A stretch of 64,000 bases of DNA from Saprospiraceae bacterium (GTDB taxonomy: Bacteria > Bacteroidota > Bacteroidia > Chitinophagales > Saprospiraceae), in assembly GCA_016715405.1 (NCBI GenBank), contig JADKAE010000009.1, forward strand, positions 62,001-126,000. The letters are read 5' to 3'. Position 1 is the first letter of the stretch. Each line of letters opens with the position of its first letter. Position numbers and translations under genes: made by a program. Shown piece after piece: positions 38,738 through 49,048 of the stretch. The notes below the pieces were generated by a model that was given only the letters and a program-made list of their open reading frames with translations, was not told the origin of the DNA and did no database searches.

Positions 38738-41700
38738 ATGTGTAAAACTCTACACTTGACAGTTGCCGCCTTTTATCGGGCTGGACGGCTATTGTCTTTT
38801 ATCATCCCTATGCTGCTTACTGTGCAAAGTTATGCCATGCTGAGTGTGTCTTTCAATGTGACGCAACCAGTATGCTACGGCCTTCCAAACGGCAGCGTTA
38901 CCGCTACGGCCAGCGGAGGTGTTGCGCCGTATGTCTATGTTTGGAACACCGGCGTGGTGGGACCCACCCTGTCGGGTATTACTGCCGGCACGTATAGCGT
39001 GACGGTGACCGACGCTACCAGCACTTCTATTGTGCAAAGCGTGATTGTCAACCAGCCCCCCTTGGTTGTTATCGATTTTGTGGTTAACCAATGTACCTTT
39101 CCCTTTACGCTAACCGCAGTGGGCGGCGGCGGGGTACCGCCTTACGGCTATTATTGGAATACGGGGCAAACTACCGCCACCCTCACCAATATTCCCAACG
39201 GAACATATTGTGTGACCGTTACCGATAGCCATAGTTGTGGCGCGGTTGAGTGCATTACGTTAACTTACACCCCTCTTAACCTGACCGTGTCTGCTACCGG
39301 CATTACCTGTCCGGGAGTCAACAACGGTACGGTATCGGCTTCGGGATCAGGAGGTACGCCGCCTTATTCTTTCCTATGGAGTAATGGCGCTACTACGCCT
39401 ACCCAAACCAATCTGGCGCCGGGTACGTATTCAGTAACGCTTACCGATTCGCAGGGTTGTACCCGAACGGCTTCGGCTACTGTGGCCAACAAACCGCCGA
39501 TCATTATTAACGTCGCTACTACTCAGCCGACTTGTACGGGGTATAGCAACGGCAGTCTTAGCGCTTCGGTGACGGGCGGCACACCTCCGTATACTTACTT
39601 ATGGAGTACGGGCCAAACTACCGCAACGATCTCCAACCTGTCGGCCGGCACATATACGCTGGTTGTAACAGATGCGAATGGCTGTACTAAGTCTACTGCT
39701 GTCAGCCTTCAGCCTTATTCCAACCTCACCGTTGGCGCCCTGGGCACGCCCGAATCCTGCCCCGGGTTTAATAACGGCTTTTTGACGGCTACAGGCAGTA
39801 ATGGCATTCAGCCTTATACCTATTTATGGAGTAATGGCAGTACGCTGCAAAATCAAATGAACGTGTCACCCGGCACGTATACGGTGACAATTACCGATGC
39901 CGTAGGATGTAGCGGTACCGCTACTGCAATTGTGGCGCCGGCGCCACCCTTCTCGATCAGTGTTACGGGTTCTAATATTACAACCTGCGGCGCGGCCAAC
40001 GGTGTAGCCAATGCCAATATCATTACAGGTACCGGTCCGTTTACCTACGCCTGGAGCAATGGTGGCACTACGGCTTCTATTACCGGCCTGGTTGCCGGCA
40101 CGTATAGCGTAACGGTAACCAACGGCGTAGGCTGTCTGGCTACGGGCTCCATTACACTTACGGCGCCACCACCGGTTTTTGTCACAATCAATGCTACGCC
40201 ATTGGTATGCGTAGGCGCTGCTACAGGCACTGCTACCGCAATTGTGTCGGGCGGTACGGCGCCGTTTTCTTTCCTGTGGAATACAGGTGCAACCACACAA
40301 ACGATTTCCAACCTGTCGCCGGGCGTGTATTCCGTGACGGTCACAGATGCAGTAGGATGCCAGGATGACGCTACCACCGTTATTGCGGCAGCGCCTGCTG
40401 TTATTGTCAATATCGCAGGTAATAGCATTGTGTGCGGCCCCGGAAATACCGGCTCGGCCTCGGCACTCGTCAATGGCGGCACACCGCCGTTTACTTACTT
40501 GTGGAGCACCGGCGCTACTACTGTCGGCGTGACGGGCCTTCTAGAAGGTACCTATTCGGTGACTGTAACCGACGCTAATGGTTGCTCCGGACAGGATAAT
40601 ATCTCTATTGATATAATCGACAACCTGGCGGTAAATATTATTAAGCAAAATGTGCTTTGTTTTGGCGGCGCTACAGGATCAGCAGTGGCTTCCGGCAACG
40701 GAGGCACAGCTCCATATTCTTTCGTTTGGAGTACGGGTTCTACCAATGCGGCCATCAATAACCTGACCGCCGGCAGCTATTCGGTGACAATCACCGATGC
40801 CAACGGTTGTACGGCTACCAATACTACCACGGTTACCCAACCTCCTGTATTAAATGTGACCCTGAACGCCACCCCGCTGGTTTGTACAGGAGCAAATAAC
40901 GGCTCGGCCTCCGCTACCGCCACCGGTGGCACACAACCATACACTTATGCCTGGAGTAACGGCGGAAGCAGTAGTACACTCAATAACCTGGGCGCAGGTA
41001 CCTTCACGGTGACTGTAACAGACGCCAATGGTTGCCAGAAGACGGCATCGGCGACTATCAACCAGGCCCCCCCTGTGGATATCTCGATTGAGTCCGACCA
41101 GGTGTTTTGCGGCCCCGAAGACAGCGGAGACGCCACAGTGATAGTCAATAGCGGCACACCTCCTTTCTCCTACACCTGGAGTAATGGCAGCACTGCCGAA
41201 TCTATCGAAAATATCGGCGATGGCGCCTACAGTGTGACGGTCATTGACGCCAACGGTTGTAGCGATGTGGCCGAGATTGACATTAATGTGATCAGTGACT
41301 TCTCGCTGAGCATCATTCCCCGCAATTTGCTGTGCAACGGCGATAATTCAGGGGGCATCCTGATCATTCCTAATGGTGGAACACCGCCTTATTCCTTTAC
41401 CTGGAGCACGGGCTTCACCGGCAACGAATTGTCAGATATCGCTGCAGGTACTTACAGCGTGACCGTCACGGAAACCAATGGATGTACGCTGACGGAAACA
41501 ATTACGATCTCCCAACCGCCGGTTTTGATGGCTACACCAAATGCCGTTAATGTGGATTGCTTTGGCGGTAATGACGGCATGGCCACGGTTACGGGTTTCG
41601 GCGGTACGCCTCCTTATTCCTACCTGTGGAGCAACGGCCAGACTACGGCCACTGCTACAAACCTCACAACAGGGGCTTATTCGGTAACGCTGACAGACGC

Positions 41701-44563
41701 TAATTTCTGTACAGCTACAGCCAACGTAAATATCACGCAACCACCTGCGCTTAATATTAATGTAACGACCGGCACCATTGATTGCTTTGGCGCCAGTACA
41801 GGATCGGCCACTGCCATCGCTTCAGGCGGTACGGGGCCCTATAGCTACTTGTGGAGCAATGGGGCAACAACGTCAACGGTGAGCGGTTTGCCCGCAGGCA
41901 CCTACGGGGTTACGGTAACCGATGCGCTGGGATGTTCAAATAGCACACAAACAGTGTCTGTCTCCCAACTCCCTCAACTACAAATTTCCTTTAACGTAAC
42001 GGATATTATTTGCGTAAATACGCCGATTGGCGCCATTAGCGCTACAGTTACCGGTGGTACCGGGCCATACAGCTTCCTATGGAGCACGGGCGCTACTACC
42101 AACAGCATCAGCAATCTGGCGGCAGGTACCTACGGATTAACGGTTACAGATATAAACGGTTGTACAACCACCGGTTCTGAAACGGTTATTCAGTCGCCCA
42201 GCCTCATGGTCACGGTTGTCGATATCGATATCACCTGTTTTGGACTGACCAACGGCTCGGCAACGGCTAACGTGGTAGGCGGCACGCCTCCATTTTCTTT
42301 CACCTGGAGTAACGGTGGCAACGCCGCAACCATCAACAACCTGGCGCCCGGCACGTATTCCGTGACGGTTAACGACTCCGCGGGTTGTTCGGGTACGGCC
42401 TCCGGGACAATCACTCAGCCTACCCAGCTTACGCTGACCACTACGGATACCGACATAGCTTGTTTTGGCGGAGCTAACGGTACTGCTTCCTGCATCGCTA
42501 ACGGCGGCACGCCTCCATATTCTTTTGTCTGGAGCAACGGCGCTTTGAACCCCAGCATAAGCGGCCTGGCAGCAGGTTCTTATACGGTAACTGCTACCGA
42601 CGCCAAAGGCTGTACTCAAACCGCTACCGTGACAATCACGCAGCCGCCTGCACTGCAAGTGACTACCACTCCGCTGACCAGCACCTGCCAGGGCGGTACC
42701 AGCGGTTCAGCATCCGTTAGCGCCAATGGCGGCACGCCGCCGTATTCCTTCAACTGGAGCAATGGCCAGACATCGTCTACAGCTACAGGCTTGGGAGGAG
42801 GTTCGCATTCTGTGACAGTGACCGACTCAAACGGTTGTTCTTCAACCTCTACGGTCAACGTCTCGACTTTTGCGCAGCCCACATGTACGGTTACGATTAC
42901 CCAGCCGATTACCGATTATGTAAACGGCAATGGCCAGGCGACCTGCACGGCCAGCGGCGGCACACCTCCGTATTCATTTGCATGGAGCAATGGCCAGAAT
43001 ACACCTTTAGCAATCAACCTCAATTCTGGAACGTATACGGTAACGGTTACCGATGCCAACGGCTGTACTACTACCTGTTCGGTTACCTTCGGCTTGCCGG
43101 CGCTCATCGGCGACTTTGTGTGGCTCGATATCGACCGCGACGGCATCCAGGATCCGGGCGAAGTGGGTATTCCCAATGTAACGGTATATGTATCAGGCAC
43201 AGCTGAAAATACGCCTTATGCCGATACTACGGTCACCAACGCCAACGGTCTTTACTACTTCGAGGTACCTCCAGGCACCTATAAAGTAACCTTCACCGTG
43301 CCCAGCGCCACCTTTACGCCGTCGCCTCGGGATGCCGGCAGCAACGACGCAGTGGATAGCGACGGGGATTTGATTATGTTGATGACCGATCTGTTTACAA
43401 TCTCCGCCGGAGAAACAGACCTTACTTTTGACCAGGGCTTTTATCCTCCCTGCCAAAACGTGACCGACCCCGGCATTATCGGATATGATCAGGTACTCTG
43501 CGGGCCGGGCAATATTCCCAATCCGATTATCAGCGTAGAAGATCCCTCTGGGGGCTATGGCGAACTGCAATACCTCTGGATGATGAGTACCCAGCCTGGG
43601 CCATTTAATGCCCAAACCTGGCAGCCGATACCCAACTCTAATACGCCGTATCTCATTTTAGGGCCTGTTTATCAAACCACTTATTATACGCGTTGCGTGC
43701 GCCGCGACAGCTGCTCTACATATATTGAACCGAGCCCCGTGGCCATCATAGTGGATGACGTGGCGGTTGCCAATATTACAGGTAATTCATTTGCCTGCAC
43801 CAACCTGTCGACTAACTTCTCCGTCAGCGGCAATACCGCCAACCCACAGGTGCAATGGACGCTGGCCCCCGGTATCGTAGCCGAGACGCCACTCAACCAG
43901 GCTAATATAACGGTGCATTTTACCTCATTCGGTACCTTCACGCTCTTTGCGTCGGTTACGGAAAATGGATGTACAGCTACTAATTTCAAAAAAGTAACTG
44001 TTTCCAACTGCTTCAGCGCGCTAAGTATCGACGTCAATGTGATGAACCAGCAGATGCGCTCGGTAAGCGTGCATTGGGCCGTACCAGAAATGACTGATAT
44101 GGTGCATTATATCGTAGAGCGTTCGTCAGACGGCGTGATATTCAGTCCTGTTGCCGATGTAACCGACCCGGTTTCTACTTCCGGCATGATGAACCACTTT
44201 GAATATATCGATGTGGCGCCAAAACTCGGAAGAACGTACTATCGCGTCCAGGCAGTGCGCAGCAGTGGAGAGCCTATTTATTCCGATATCAAGTCGGCAG
44301 TAATTTATGGCAACTCGGAGCTGGCCTTGTACTATCCGAATCCCGTAGACAACGAACTCACCATTGAGTTGTTTGAAACTTTCAATGAGGAGGTACACGT
44401 TGAACTCACTAACGCACAGGGGGCTATGTTGTATAAAACTAAAGCGCCCGCGAATGCCGAACGAGTGGTGATTAATTTCGCCGAATATCCTTCCGGTGCG
44501 TATTTTGTGCGATTGAAGTACGGCAAAACGGACGTGAAGACGCTCAAGATATTGAAGAGGTGA
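38738..44563 (+). CDS. Giant SprB-repeat surface protein with SdrD-B domain and T9SS sorting domain
   Basis: 1941 residues, uninterrupted. Signal peptide region to about residue 35 (LLSFIIPMLLTVQSYA). Nineteen SprB-type repeats of about 75 residues follow (residues 40-1450). Each has a C-x-G start, G(G/T)PPYSYLWSNG, and GTYSVTVTDANGC before a ...ITQPP linker. Next come an SdrD-B domain (GDFVWLDIDRDGIQDPGEVGIPNVTV ... GLYYFEVPPGTYKV), Ig/PKD-like segments, a FN3-like stretch (WAVPEMTDMVHYIVERSSDG) and a T9SS type A sorting domain (YYPNPVDNELTIELF ... GAYFVRLKYGKTDVKTLKILK). SprB of Flavobacterium johnsoniae is the moving gliding adhesin; this protein is shorter and could be an adhesin of the same kind. 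No gldN/sprA-type genes are nearby. Confidence 0.95.
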   Translation: MCKTLHLTVAAFYRAGRLLSFIIPMLLTVQSYAMLSVSFNVTQPVCYGLPNGSVTATASGGVAPYVYVWNTGVVGPTLSGITAGTYSVTVTDATSTSIVQSVIVNQPPLVVIDFVVNQCTFPFTLTAVGGGGVPPYGYYWNTGQTTATLTNIPNGTYCVTVTDSHSCGAVECITLTYTPLNLTVSATGITCPGVNNGTVSASGSGGTPPYSFLWSNGATTPTQTNLAPGTYSVTLTDSQGCTRTASATVANKPPIIINVATTQPTCTGYSNGSLSASVTGGTPPYTYLWSTGQTTATISNLSAGTYTLVVTDANGCTKSTAVSLQPYSNLTVGALGTPESCPGFNNGFLTATGSNGIQPYTYLWSNGSTLQNQMNVSPGTYTVTITDAVGCSGTATAIVAPAPPFSISVTGSNITTCGAANGVANANIITGTGPFTYAWSNGGTTASITGLVAGTYSVTVTNGVGCLATGSITLTAPPPVFVTINATPLVCVGAATGTATAIVSGGTAPFSFLWNTGATTQTISNLSPGVYSVTVTDAVGCQDDATTVIAAAPAVIVNIAGNSIVCGPGNTGSASALVNGGTPPFTYLWSTGATTVGVTGLLEGTYSVTVTDANGCSGQDNISIDIIDNLAVNIIKQNVLCFGGATGSAVASGNGGTAPYSFVWSTGSTNAAINNLTAGSYSVTITDANGCTATNTTTVTQPPVLNVTLNATPLVCTGANNGSASATATGGTQPYTYAWSNGGSSSTLNNLGAGTFTVTVTDANGCQKTASATINQAPPVDISIESDQVFCGPEDSGDATVIVNSGTPPFSYTWSNGSTAESIENIGDGAYSVTVIDANGCSDVAEIDINVISDFSLSIIPRNLLCNGDNSGGILIIPNGGTPPYSFTWSTGFTGNELSDIAAGTYSVTVTETNGCTLTETITISQPPVLMATPNAVNVDCFGGNDGMATVTGFGGTPPYSYLWSNGQTTATATNLTTGAYSVTLTDANFCTATANVNITQPPALNINVTTGTIDCFGASTGSATAIASGGTGPYSYLWSNGATTSTVSGLPAGTYGVTVTDALGCSNSTQTVSVSQLPQLQISFNVTDIICVNTPIGAISATVTGGTGPYSFLWSTGATTNSISNLAAGTYGLTVTDINGCTTTGSETVIQSPSLMVTVVDIDITCFGLTNGSATANVVGGTPPFSFTWSNGGNAATINNLAPGTYSVTVNDSAGCSGTASGTITQPTQLTLTTTDTDIACFGGANGTASCIANGGTPPYSFVWSNGALNPSISGLAAGSYTVTATDAKGCTQTATVTITQPPALQVTTTPLTSTCQGGTSGSASVSANGGTPPYSFNWSNGQTSSTATGLGGGSHSVTVTDSNGCSSTSTVNVSTFAQPTCTVTITQPITDYVNGNGQATCTASGGTPPYSFAWSNGQNTPLAINLNSGTYTVTVTDANGCTTTCSVTFGLPALIGDFVWLDIDRDGIQDPGEVGIPNVTVYVSGTAENTPYADTTVTNANGLYYFEVPPGTYKVTFTVPSATFTPSPRDAGSNDAVDSDGDLIMLMTDLFTISAGETDLTFDQGFYPPCQNVTDPGIIGYDQVLCGPGNIPNPIISVEDPSGGYGELQYLWMMSTQPGPFNAQTWQPIPNSNTPYLILGPVYQTTYYTRCVRRDSCSTYIEPSPVAIIVDDVAVANITGNSFACTNLSTNFSVSGNTANPQVQWTLAPGIVAETPLNQANITVHFTSFGTFTLFASVTENGCTATNFKKVTVSNCFSALSIDVNVMNQQMRSVSVHWAVPEMTDMVHYIVERSSDGVIFSPVADVTDPVSTSGMMNHFEYIDVAPKLGRTYYRVQAVRSSGEPIYSDIKSAVIYGNSELALYYPNPVDNELTIELFETFNEEVHVELTNAQGAMLYKTKAPANAERVVINFAEYPSGAYFVRLKYGKTDVKTLKILKR

Positions 44564-44700
44564 CAAGTTAATGTGCTGATGGGTTAATGTGCTGATGTGC
44601 TGATAATTTTTAAATATTAGCAAATCAGCACATCAGCACATCAATCAGCACATCAGCACATCAGCACATCAGCAAATCAGCACATTAGCAAATTAAATTA
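44564..44700. repeat. Inverted octamer array TGTGCTGA / ATCAGCAC
   Basis: GTTAATGTGCTGATGGG-type units (44567-44602) face about ten AGCACATC/AGCAAATC units (44618-44696) across an AT-rich loop. It directly follows the SprB-gene stop. Same unit and layout as the site at 11106-11211. Confidence 0.9.
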
Positions 44701-44715
44701 TTGTGGATTGGGATC

Positions 44716-44757
44716 GAAGAGGCTGCCTCCAAGTGGATGTGCAGCCTCTTCTCTTTT
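44716..44757 (+). terminator. Rho-independent terminator after the SprB-repeat gene
   Basis: GAAGAGGCTGC (44716-44726) pairs perfectly with GCAGCCTCTTC (44741-44751), then TCTTTTT. Placed after the octamer array, so the array lies inside the transcript's 3' untranslated end. Confidence 0.92.
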
Positions 44758-44810
44758 TAGGTAATCAAATTCTAATGTTAAATTAATGTAAATTCTGAGT
44801 TAATTAATTG

Positions 44811-44841
44811 TTGACATTGTCCTTTCGTTTTGGTAACTTTG
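44811..44841 (+). promoter_or_regulatory. Promoter of the aspartyl protease gene
   Basis: TTGAC (44811-44815) and TAACTTTG (44834-44841), 20 bases between TTG and the -7 element, 43 bases before the ATG. Matches the Bacteroidota TTG-N19/20-TAnnTTTG pattern. Confidence 0.65.
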
Positions 44842-44884
44842 TATACCAGGCACTAAGCTTAGGAATATAAAGCATACTGGTATA

Positions 44885-45814
44885 ATGAAATGGGCGACCT
44901 TACTTCTTTCTTGTTTAATCACCACCACCTGGGGACAACAACCCCAGCCTGTATTGTGGTTGGGGTTAGACAGGGAGGTAGCTCTGGCGTCCAAAACAGG
45001 ATTAGACGAAGAGGCAAAAGCCCTTGAAATTCCTTTTCAACTCGACGGCGGCCTGATACTCATAGATGGGGCCATAAAAGGAGAACAGGGTAGCTTTATC
45101 TTCGATACAGGGTCTCCCGTCTTTCTGGTCAATGATCCCTCCCGAACCGGCGTTGACGAAGTATTTTCGATCGGTCTCCATCAGTTGAAAGCGATGCACA
45201 AAGTGACCGTCACTGATTTGTCGTGGGCAGGTCTTGACTTTCATTCGCAGGAAGCCTATGCTACCGACCTGCAGCACCTGGAAGATCTTACCCACAAGAA
45301 TATTTTGGGTATAATTGGTTTTGAAGGCCTTCAGGAATACGAAATTCAATTTGATTTAAAGCAAAAAATAATGCGTTTCAGGCCTGGTGGCCGTGCATAC
45401 ACCGACCACGCCCGAATGGTTAAAGTGCCGTTCGAAATGGCGGGCCATTTGCCGGTGATCACCATGACCTTGGGTGGAAAAAAAATCAGGTTTGGTCTCG
45501 ATACAGGCGCTTCGGTGAATGTTATAGACGAAAAAACAGCCCGAACAAACAAGGCATGGCTGAGTGATTTGTCTCAAGAAGCACTAATCAACGATATCAA
45601 CAAAAATACTTCCCGGGTAAAACGCGTAAGTACTTCGCATTTGCAATTGCTAGACGCCCTGGACGGCGAAATGGCCTTTTGTGTGTTAGACCTGGCCCAC
45701 ATTCGCGAAACAGCCAATATGCCCATCGACGGCTTATTGGGCCTGCCTTTTTTTAGAAATTATTCGATAACCATCGATTTTCAAGGACAGGCGCTCTATT
45801 TTTTTAGGAATTGA
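44885..45814 (+). CDS. Exported retropepsin-like aspartyl protease with two DTG motifs
   Basis: A 309-residue protein with a signal peptide (MKWATLLLSCLITTTWGQ). Two aspartyl-protease half-sites occur in one chain: FIFDTGSPVFLV (about residue 74) and IRFGLDTGASVNVI (about 203). GIIGFEGLQEY and IDGLLGLPFF are the hydrophobic-hydrophobic-Gly motifs that follow the catalytic Asp in each lobe. Most bacterial retropepsin-like proteins have one such site and dimerise; having two makes this a possible self-contained, pepsin-like arrangement. Periplasmic or surface peptidase; target unknown. Monocistronic. Confidence 0.82.
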   Translation: MKWATLLLSCLITTTWGQQPQPVLWLGLDREVALASKTGLDEEAKALEIPFQLDGGLILIDGAIKGEQGSFIFDTGSPVFLVNDPSRTGVDEVFSIGLHQLKAMHKVTVTDLSWAGLDFHSQEAYATDLQHLEDLTHKNILGIIGFEGLQEYEIQFDLKQKIMRFRPGGRAYTDHARMVKVPFEMAGHLPVITMTLGGKKIRFGLDTGASVNVIDEKTARTNKAWLSDLSQEALINDINKNTSRVKRVSTSHLQLLDALDGEMAFCVLDLAHIRETANMPIDGLLGLPFFRNYSITIDFQGQALYFFRN

Positions 45815-45841
45815 TGAGAATTCAATAGGATTTTTACCAAT

Positions 45842-45886
45842 CTAAACCCTAACGCTAAACTGCGGATGCACTAAACCTTCCTAAAC
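45842..45886. repeat. Dispersed CTAAACC element (copy of 4394-4438)
   Basis: About 38 of 45 bases match the right half of the inverted repeat between metX and the peroxiredoxin gene (shared CGCTAAACTGCG core). Here no opposing arm is seen. The rest of the gap 45815-46075 is the AT-rich upstream region of the TonB receptor. Confidence 0.7.
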
Positions 45887-45999
45887 CATACCAGAAATGT
45901 AACTCAAATTTTAATCCAATGTTAATTGATCGTTTACAAACGGTCTCAAACTTAATGCAAAGTTAAACCGCTTTCTTCCTGCCCCTGAGCGGTTCGCGT

Positions 46000-46007
46000 T
46001 AATTTTG
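46000..46007 (+). promoter_or_regulatory. Probable -7 box of the TonB receptor gene
   Basis: TAATTTTG matches TAnnTTTG and lies 69 bases before the ATG. No convincing TTG is found at the usual distance upstream. Confidence 0.4.
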
Positions 46008-46075
46008 CGGTGAATTTTTATTGACAAATTCAATTATCTGAGCAAGTGTCAATTTCATTCACTCAAATTAACTCC

Positions 46076-48875
46076 ATGTATTCACAGCGACTTTGTTTTG
46101 CAACTTTTTTTAGCCTTATTTCACTCTTTTCTACACAAATTTTTGCCCAGAAAGGCGCGCTCAGCGGCATTATGACCGATGAAGTTACCGCCGAGCCGTT
46201 AATAGGCGCTTCTATTTCCTACATGCAGGATGGAATTCCCGTCGGCACAGTTTCCGACTGGGACGGCTCCTACCTACTTGAAAACATACCGACTGGCGCC
46301 GTTCAATTAATTATCAGATACACGGGTTATCAACCCGATACCCTGAATTTGACGTTCACTGCCGGCGAACAAAAAAAGGCCGACATCAAACTCGCCACCG
46401 CAGTAGAAACGCTTGCAGGCGTTTTGGTGGTTGGCAAAGTAGACCGCAGTGCCGCAGCCGCGCTGCAATTGCTGCAGCAACGCAGCCCTGCAATGCTTAC
46501 GGGTATTGCCAGCCGCGACATCGAGCGCAGCCCCGACCGCACTACGGGCGATGTGCTCAAACGCGTAAGCGGTACCACCGTTCAGGATAATAAGTTTGTC
46601 ATCGTGCGGGGCTTGCCGACCGTTACAATACCGCCCTGCTCAACGGGCTGTACCTTCCATCGACCGAGCCCGACCGCAAGGCTTTTGCTTTCGACCTCTT
46701 TCCCTCTGCGATGGTCTCCAATTTGCTGATATTCAAAACCGCTACGCCCGACCTGCCCGGCGAATTCGCCGGCGGCGTGGTGCAGGTGAATACCAAAGAA
46801 GTACCCGACGAACCTTTCTTCAAAATTGCCTTGGGCACGAGCTACAACTCGCAATCCACTTTTGAGCCCTACCAATTTTATGGAGGCAGCAAAACGGATA
46901 TGCTGGGTTATGACAACGGCAGCCGCGACCTGCCCACCGGCGTTACAAAGGAGGGTTTGACCAATATCGATACCCGTTACGACGTATCCCGGCTCGTGAA
47001 AAACGACTGGCAGGTCAACTCCTACGAATCCATGCGCCCGGGCTTGAACATGCAGTTGTCCGGCGCGACTACGGTAGGCCGCAACTTCGGCGTGATGGGC
47101 GCTTTTACCTACAATAATACGCCGCGTATCGTCAACCACGTACGCGCCGATTACAACGTAGGCCCCAACCTCCCGGAAAACCAATTGTACAAAAACCAGG
47201 ACACCCAATACAGGAAAGACGTGTCGATGGGCGGTATGCTCAATTTGACCTACAAAGTCTCAGACAATTTCAAGATTGGTTTGAACAACCTGGTGAGCTT
47301 CGACGGGCAGGACCAGTTCGTATTCCGCTTTGGTGAAGAATACGAGCAACAGCGTTTTACCAACGCCTATTCCTTCTGGTACGAAAGCACGCGCCTCGTA
47401 ATCAACCAATTGATCACCGAGTCGGACCTCAACGGCAACGGCCTGAAACTGAGGGCCGCCGTTTCTTATAATAATATCTACCGGAATACCCCCTCGCTGC
47501 GTCGTATGACCTATACGCGTACTTTCGACGCAGAAGAAGGACAGGGTTATGATGCTTATATTCCTTTCAGCGCTGCGCCGTCGCCCAACTATGCAGGTCG
47601 TTTCTATTCTGCGCAGACCGAAGAATCGATCAACGGCAACGTGGATCTGAAAATCCCTTACCGCATTGGCGCCAGTGAAAACCAGATTAAAATAGGCGCA
47701 TTCGGTGAAAACCGCGATCGTGCTTTCGACGCGCGGGTGTTGGGTTACACCGTTGCCCGCAACAATAAATTCGATTACAACCTGCTCAAGTTGCCTATCG
47801 AATCCTTGTTTGAGGAGTCAAATATCAGCGAATCGGGATTTGTGCTTCGCGAATCGACCAACCCCAACGACTCTTACGAGGCAGGAGGAAAAACGATCGG
47901 CGGTTACGCCATGGTGGAGCAAATGCTGGGCCCCAAACTGCGCATCATTGCCGGCGCCCGGGTAGAAAATTTCAGCCAAAGCCTTCTTACATCTACCTTC
48001 GGCGGTATGCCTGTCGACTTTAACCGCGAAGTGACCGACGTGTTGCCCTCGTTGAATTTGTCGTATGCACTCACTGAAAAATCAAACCTGCGCTTTGCGG
48101 CTTCGCAAACTGTGTCCAGACCTAATTTCCGCGAACTGGCGCCGTTTTCATTTTACGATTTCAACCTGTCGCTGGCCGTAATCGGCAATCCCGACCTGGT
48201 GAGGGCCAAGATCACGAATTTGGACCTTAAATACGAACTATTCGCCAGCGCCGGAGAAGCTATTTCGATCTCTACTTTTACAAATATTTCCAAAACCCGA
48301 TCGAACAATTTTACGAAGTATTGGGTAGCGGTACCCGTAATATTAATTTTAAAAATGCCAAGCAGGCGGTCAACTACGGCGCCGAACTGGAATTTCGCAT
48401 GAAACTGGGCAGAATTGCCGATGTGTTGAGCAATTTCTATGTATTCGCCAACCTGGCATACATCAGCTCTGAAATCGACGTATCAGTAGACCCCAGCACG
48501 CAACTCAACGGCAACAGGCCGCTGCAGGGCCAATCGCCTTATATCCTCAACGGCGGTATTGCATACAGCAACCCCGTGATCGGCTTTGACGCCACGGTAT
48601 TGTTCAACCGGATCGGTCGCCGCATCTGGTTGGTAGGTTCTAACTCGTACCTCGATACCTACGAAAACCCGCGCAACCTGCTCGACCTTCAATTTGCCAA
48701 ACGCGTATTCAAAAACGGCGAAATCAAGCTAAATATCTCCGATATCCTGAACAACGAATTTGTGTACTACCAGGATCAAAACGACAACGGCAAATACGAC
48801 AAAGTCGAAGATACCAAAATTTTGAGCTCAAGAGTGGGCACCAACGTGTCAATGACCCTTTCCTATAAATTTTAA
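46076..48875 (+). CDS. TonB-dependent outer-membrane receptor (two frameshifts)
   Basis: About 933 residues. Signal peptide MYSQRLCFATFFSLISLFSTQIFAQ; a carboxypeptidase-regulatory-like domain (GALSGIMTDEVTAEPLIGASISY ... GYQPDTLNLTF, residues 28-120); a plug domain (GDVLKRVSGTTVQDNKFVIVRGL, then ADRYNTALLNG in the next frame); a 22-strand-type barrel ending in SMTLSYKF with a terminal Phe. Missing single bases near 46614-46616 (TTGCC for TTGGCC) and in the T-run 48276-48279 shift the frame; both restored give 933 codons. Takes up an unknown ligand through the outer membrane. No SusD partner nearby. A strong terminator follows. Confidence 0.92.
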
Positions 48876-48881
48876 GCTATC

Positions 48882-48935
48882 GCCGGGAATTCCTCCTTCA
48901 CCTTTTGAAATTGGAATTCCCGGCACTGTTTTTTC
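48882..48935 (+). terminator. Rho-independent terminator after the TonB receptor
   Basis: GCCGGGAATTCC (48882-48893) pairs perfectly with GGAATTCCCGGC (48913-48924), followed by ACTG and a T-run. Confidence 0.92.
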
Positions 48936-49048
48936 TCTCGCGACTTTATTCTAAACAGGACTGATGAACCTCGACAGCTCGCATTTGCATGCGACACTGG
49001 ATTGAATTGCTTATTTCAAAAGCCATTTTTTTATTAAAAATTACCCTT

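Noticed and set aside
38870..43100. Tandem DNA repeat of about 225 bp as satellite
   Set aside because: Explained by protein-level SprB repeats with diverged DNA sequence in an open frame.
44600..44700. CRISPR-like array of AGCACATC repeats
   Set aside because: Unit is 8 bases without spacers and no cas genes are present.
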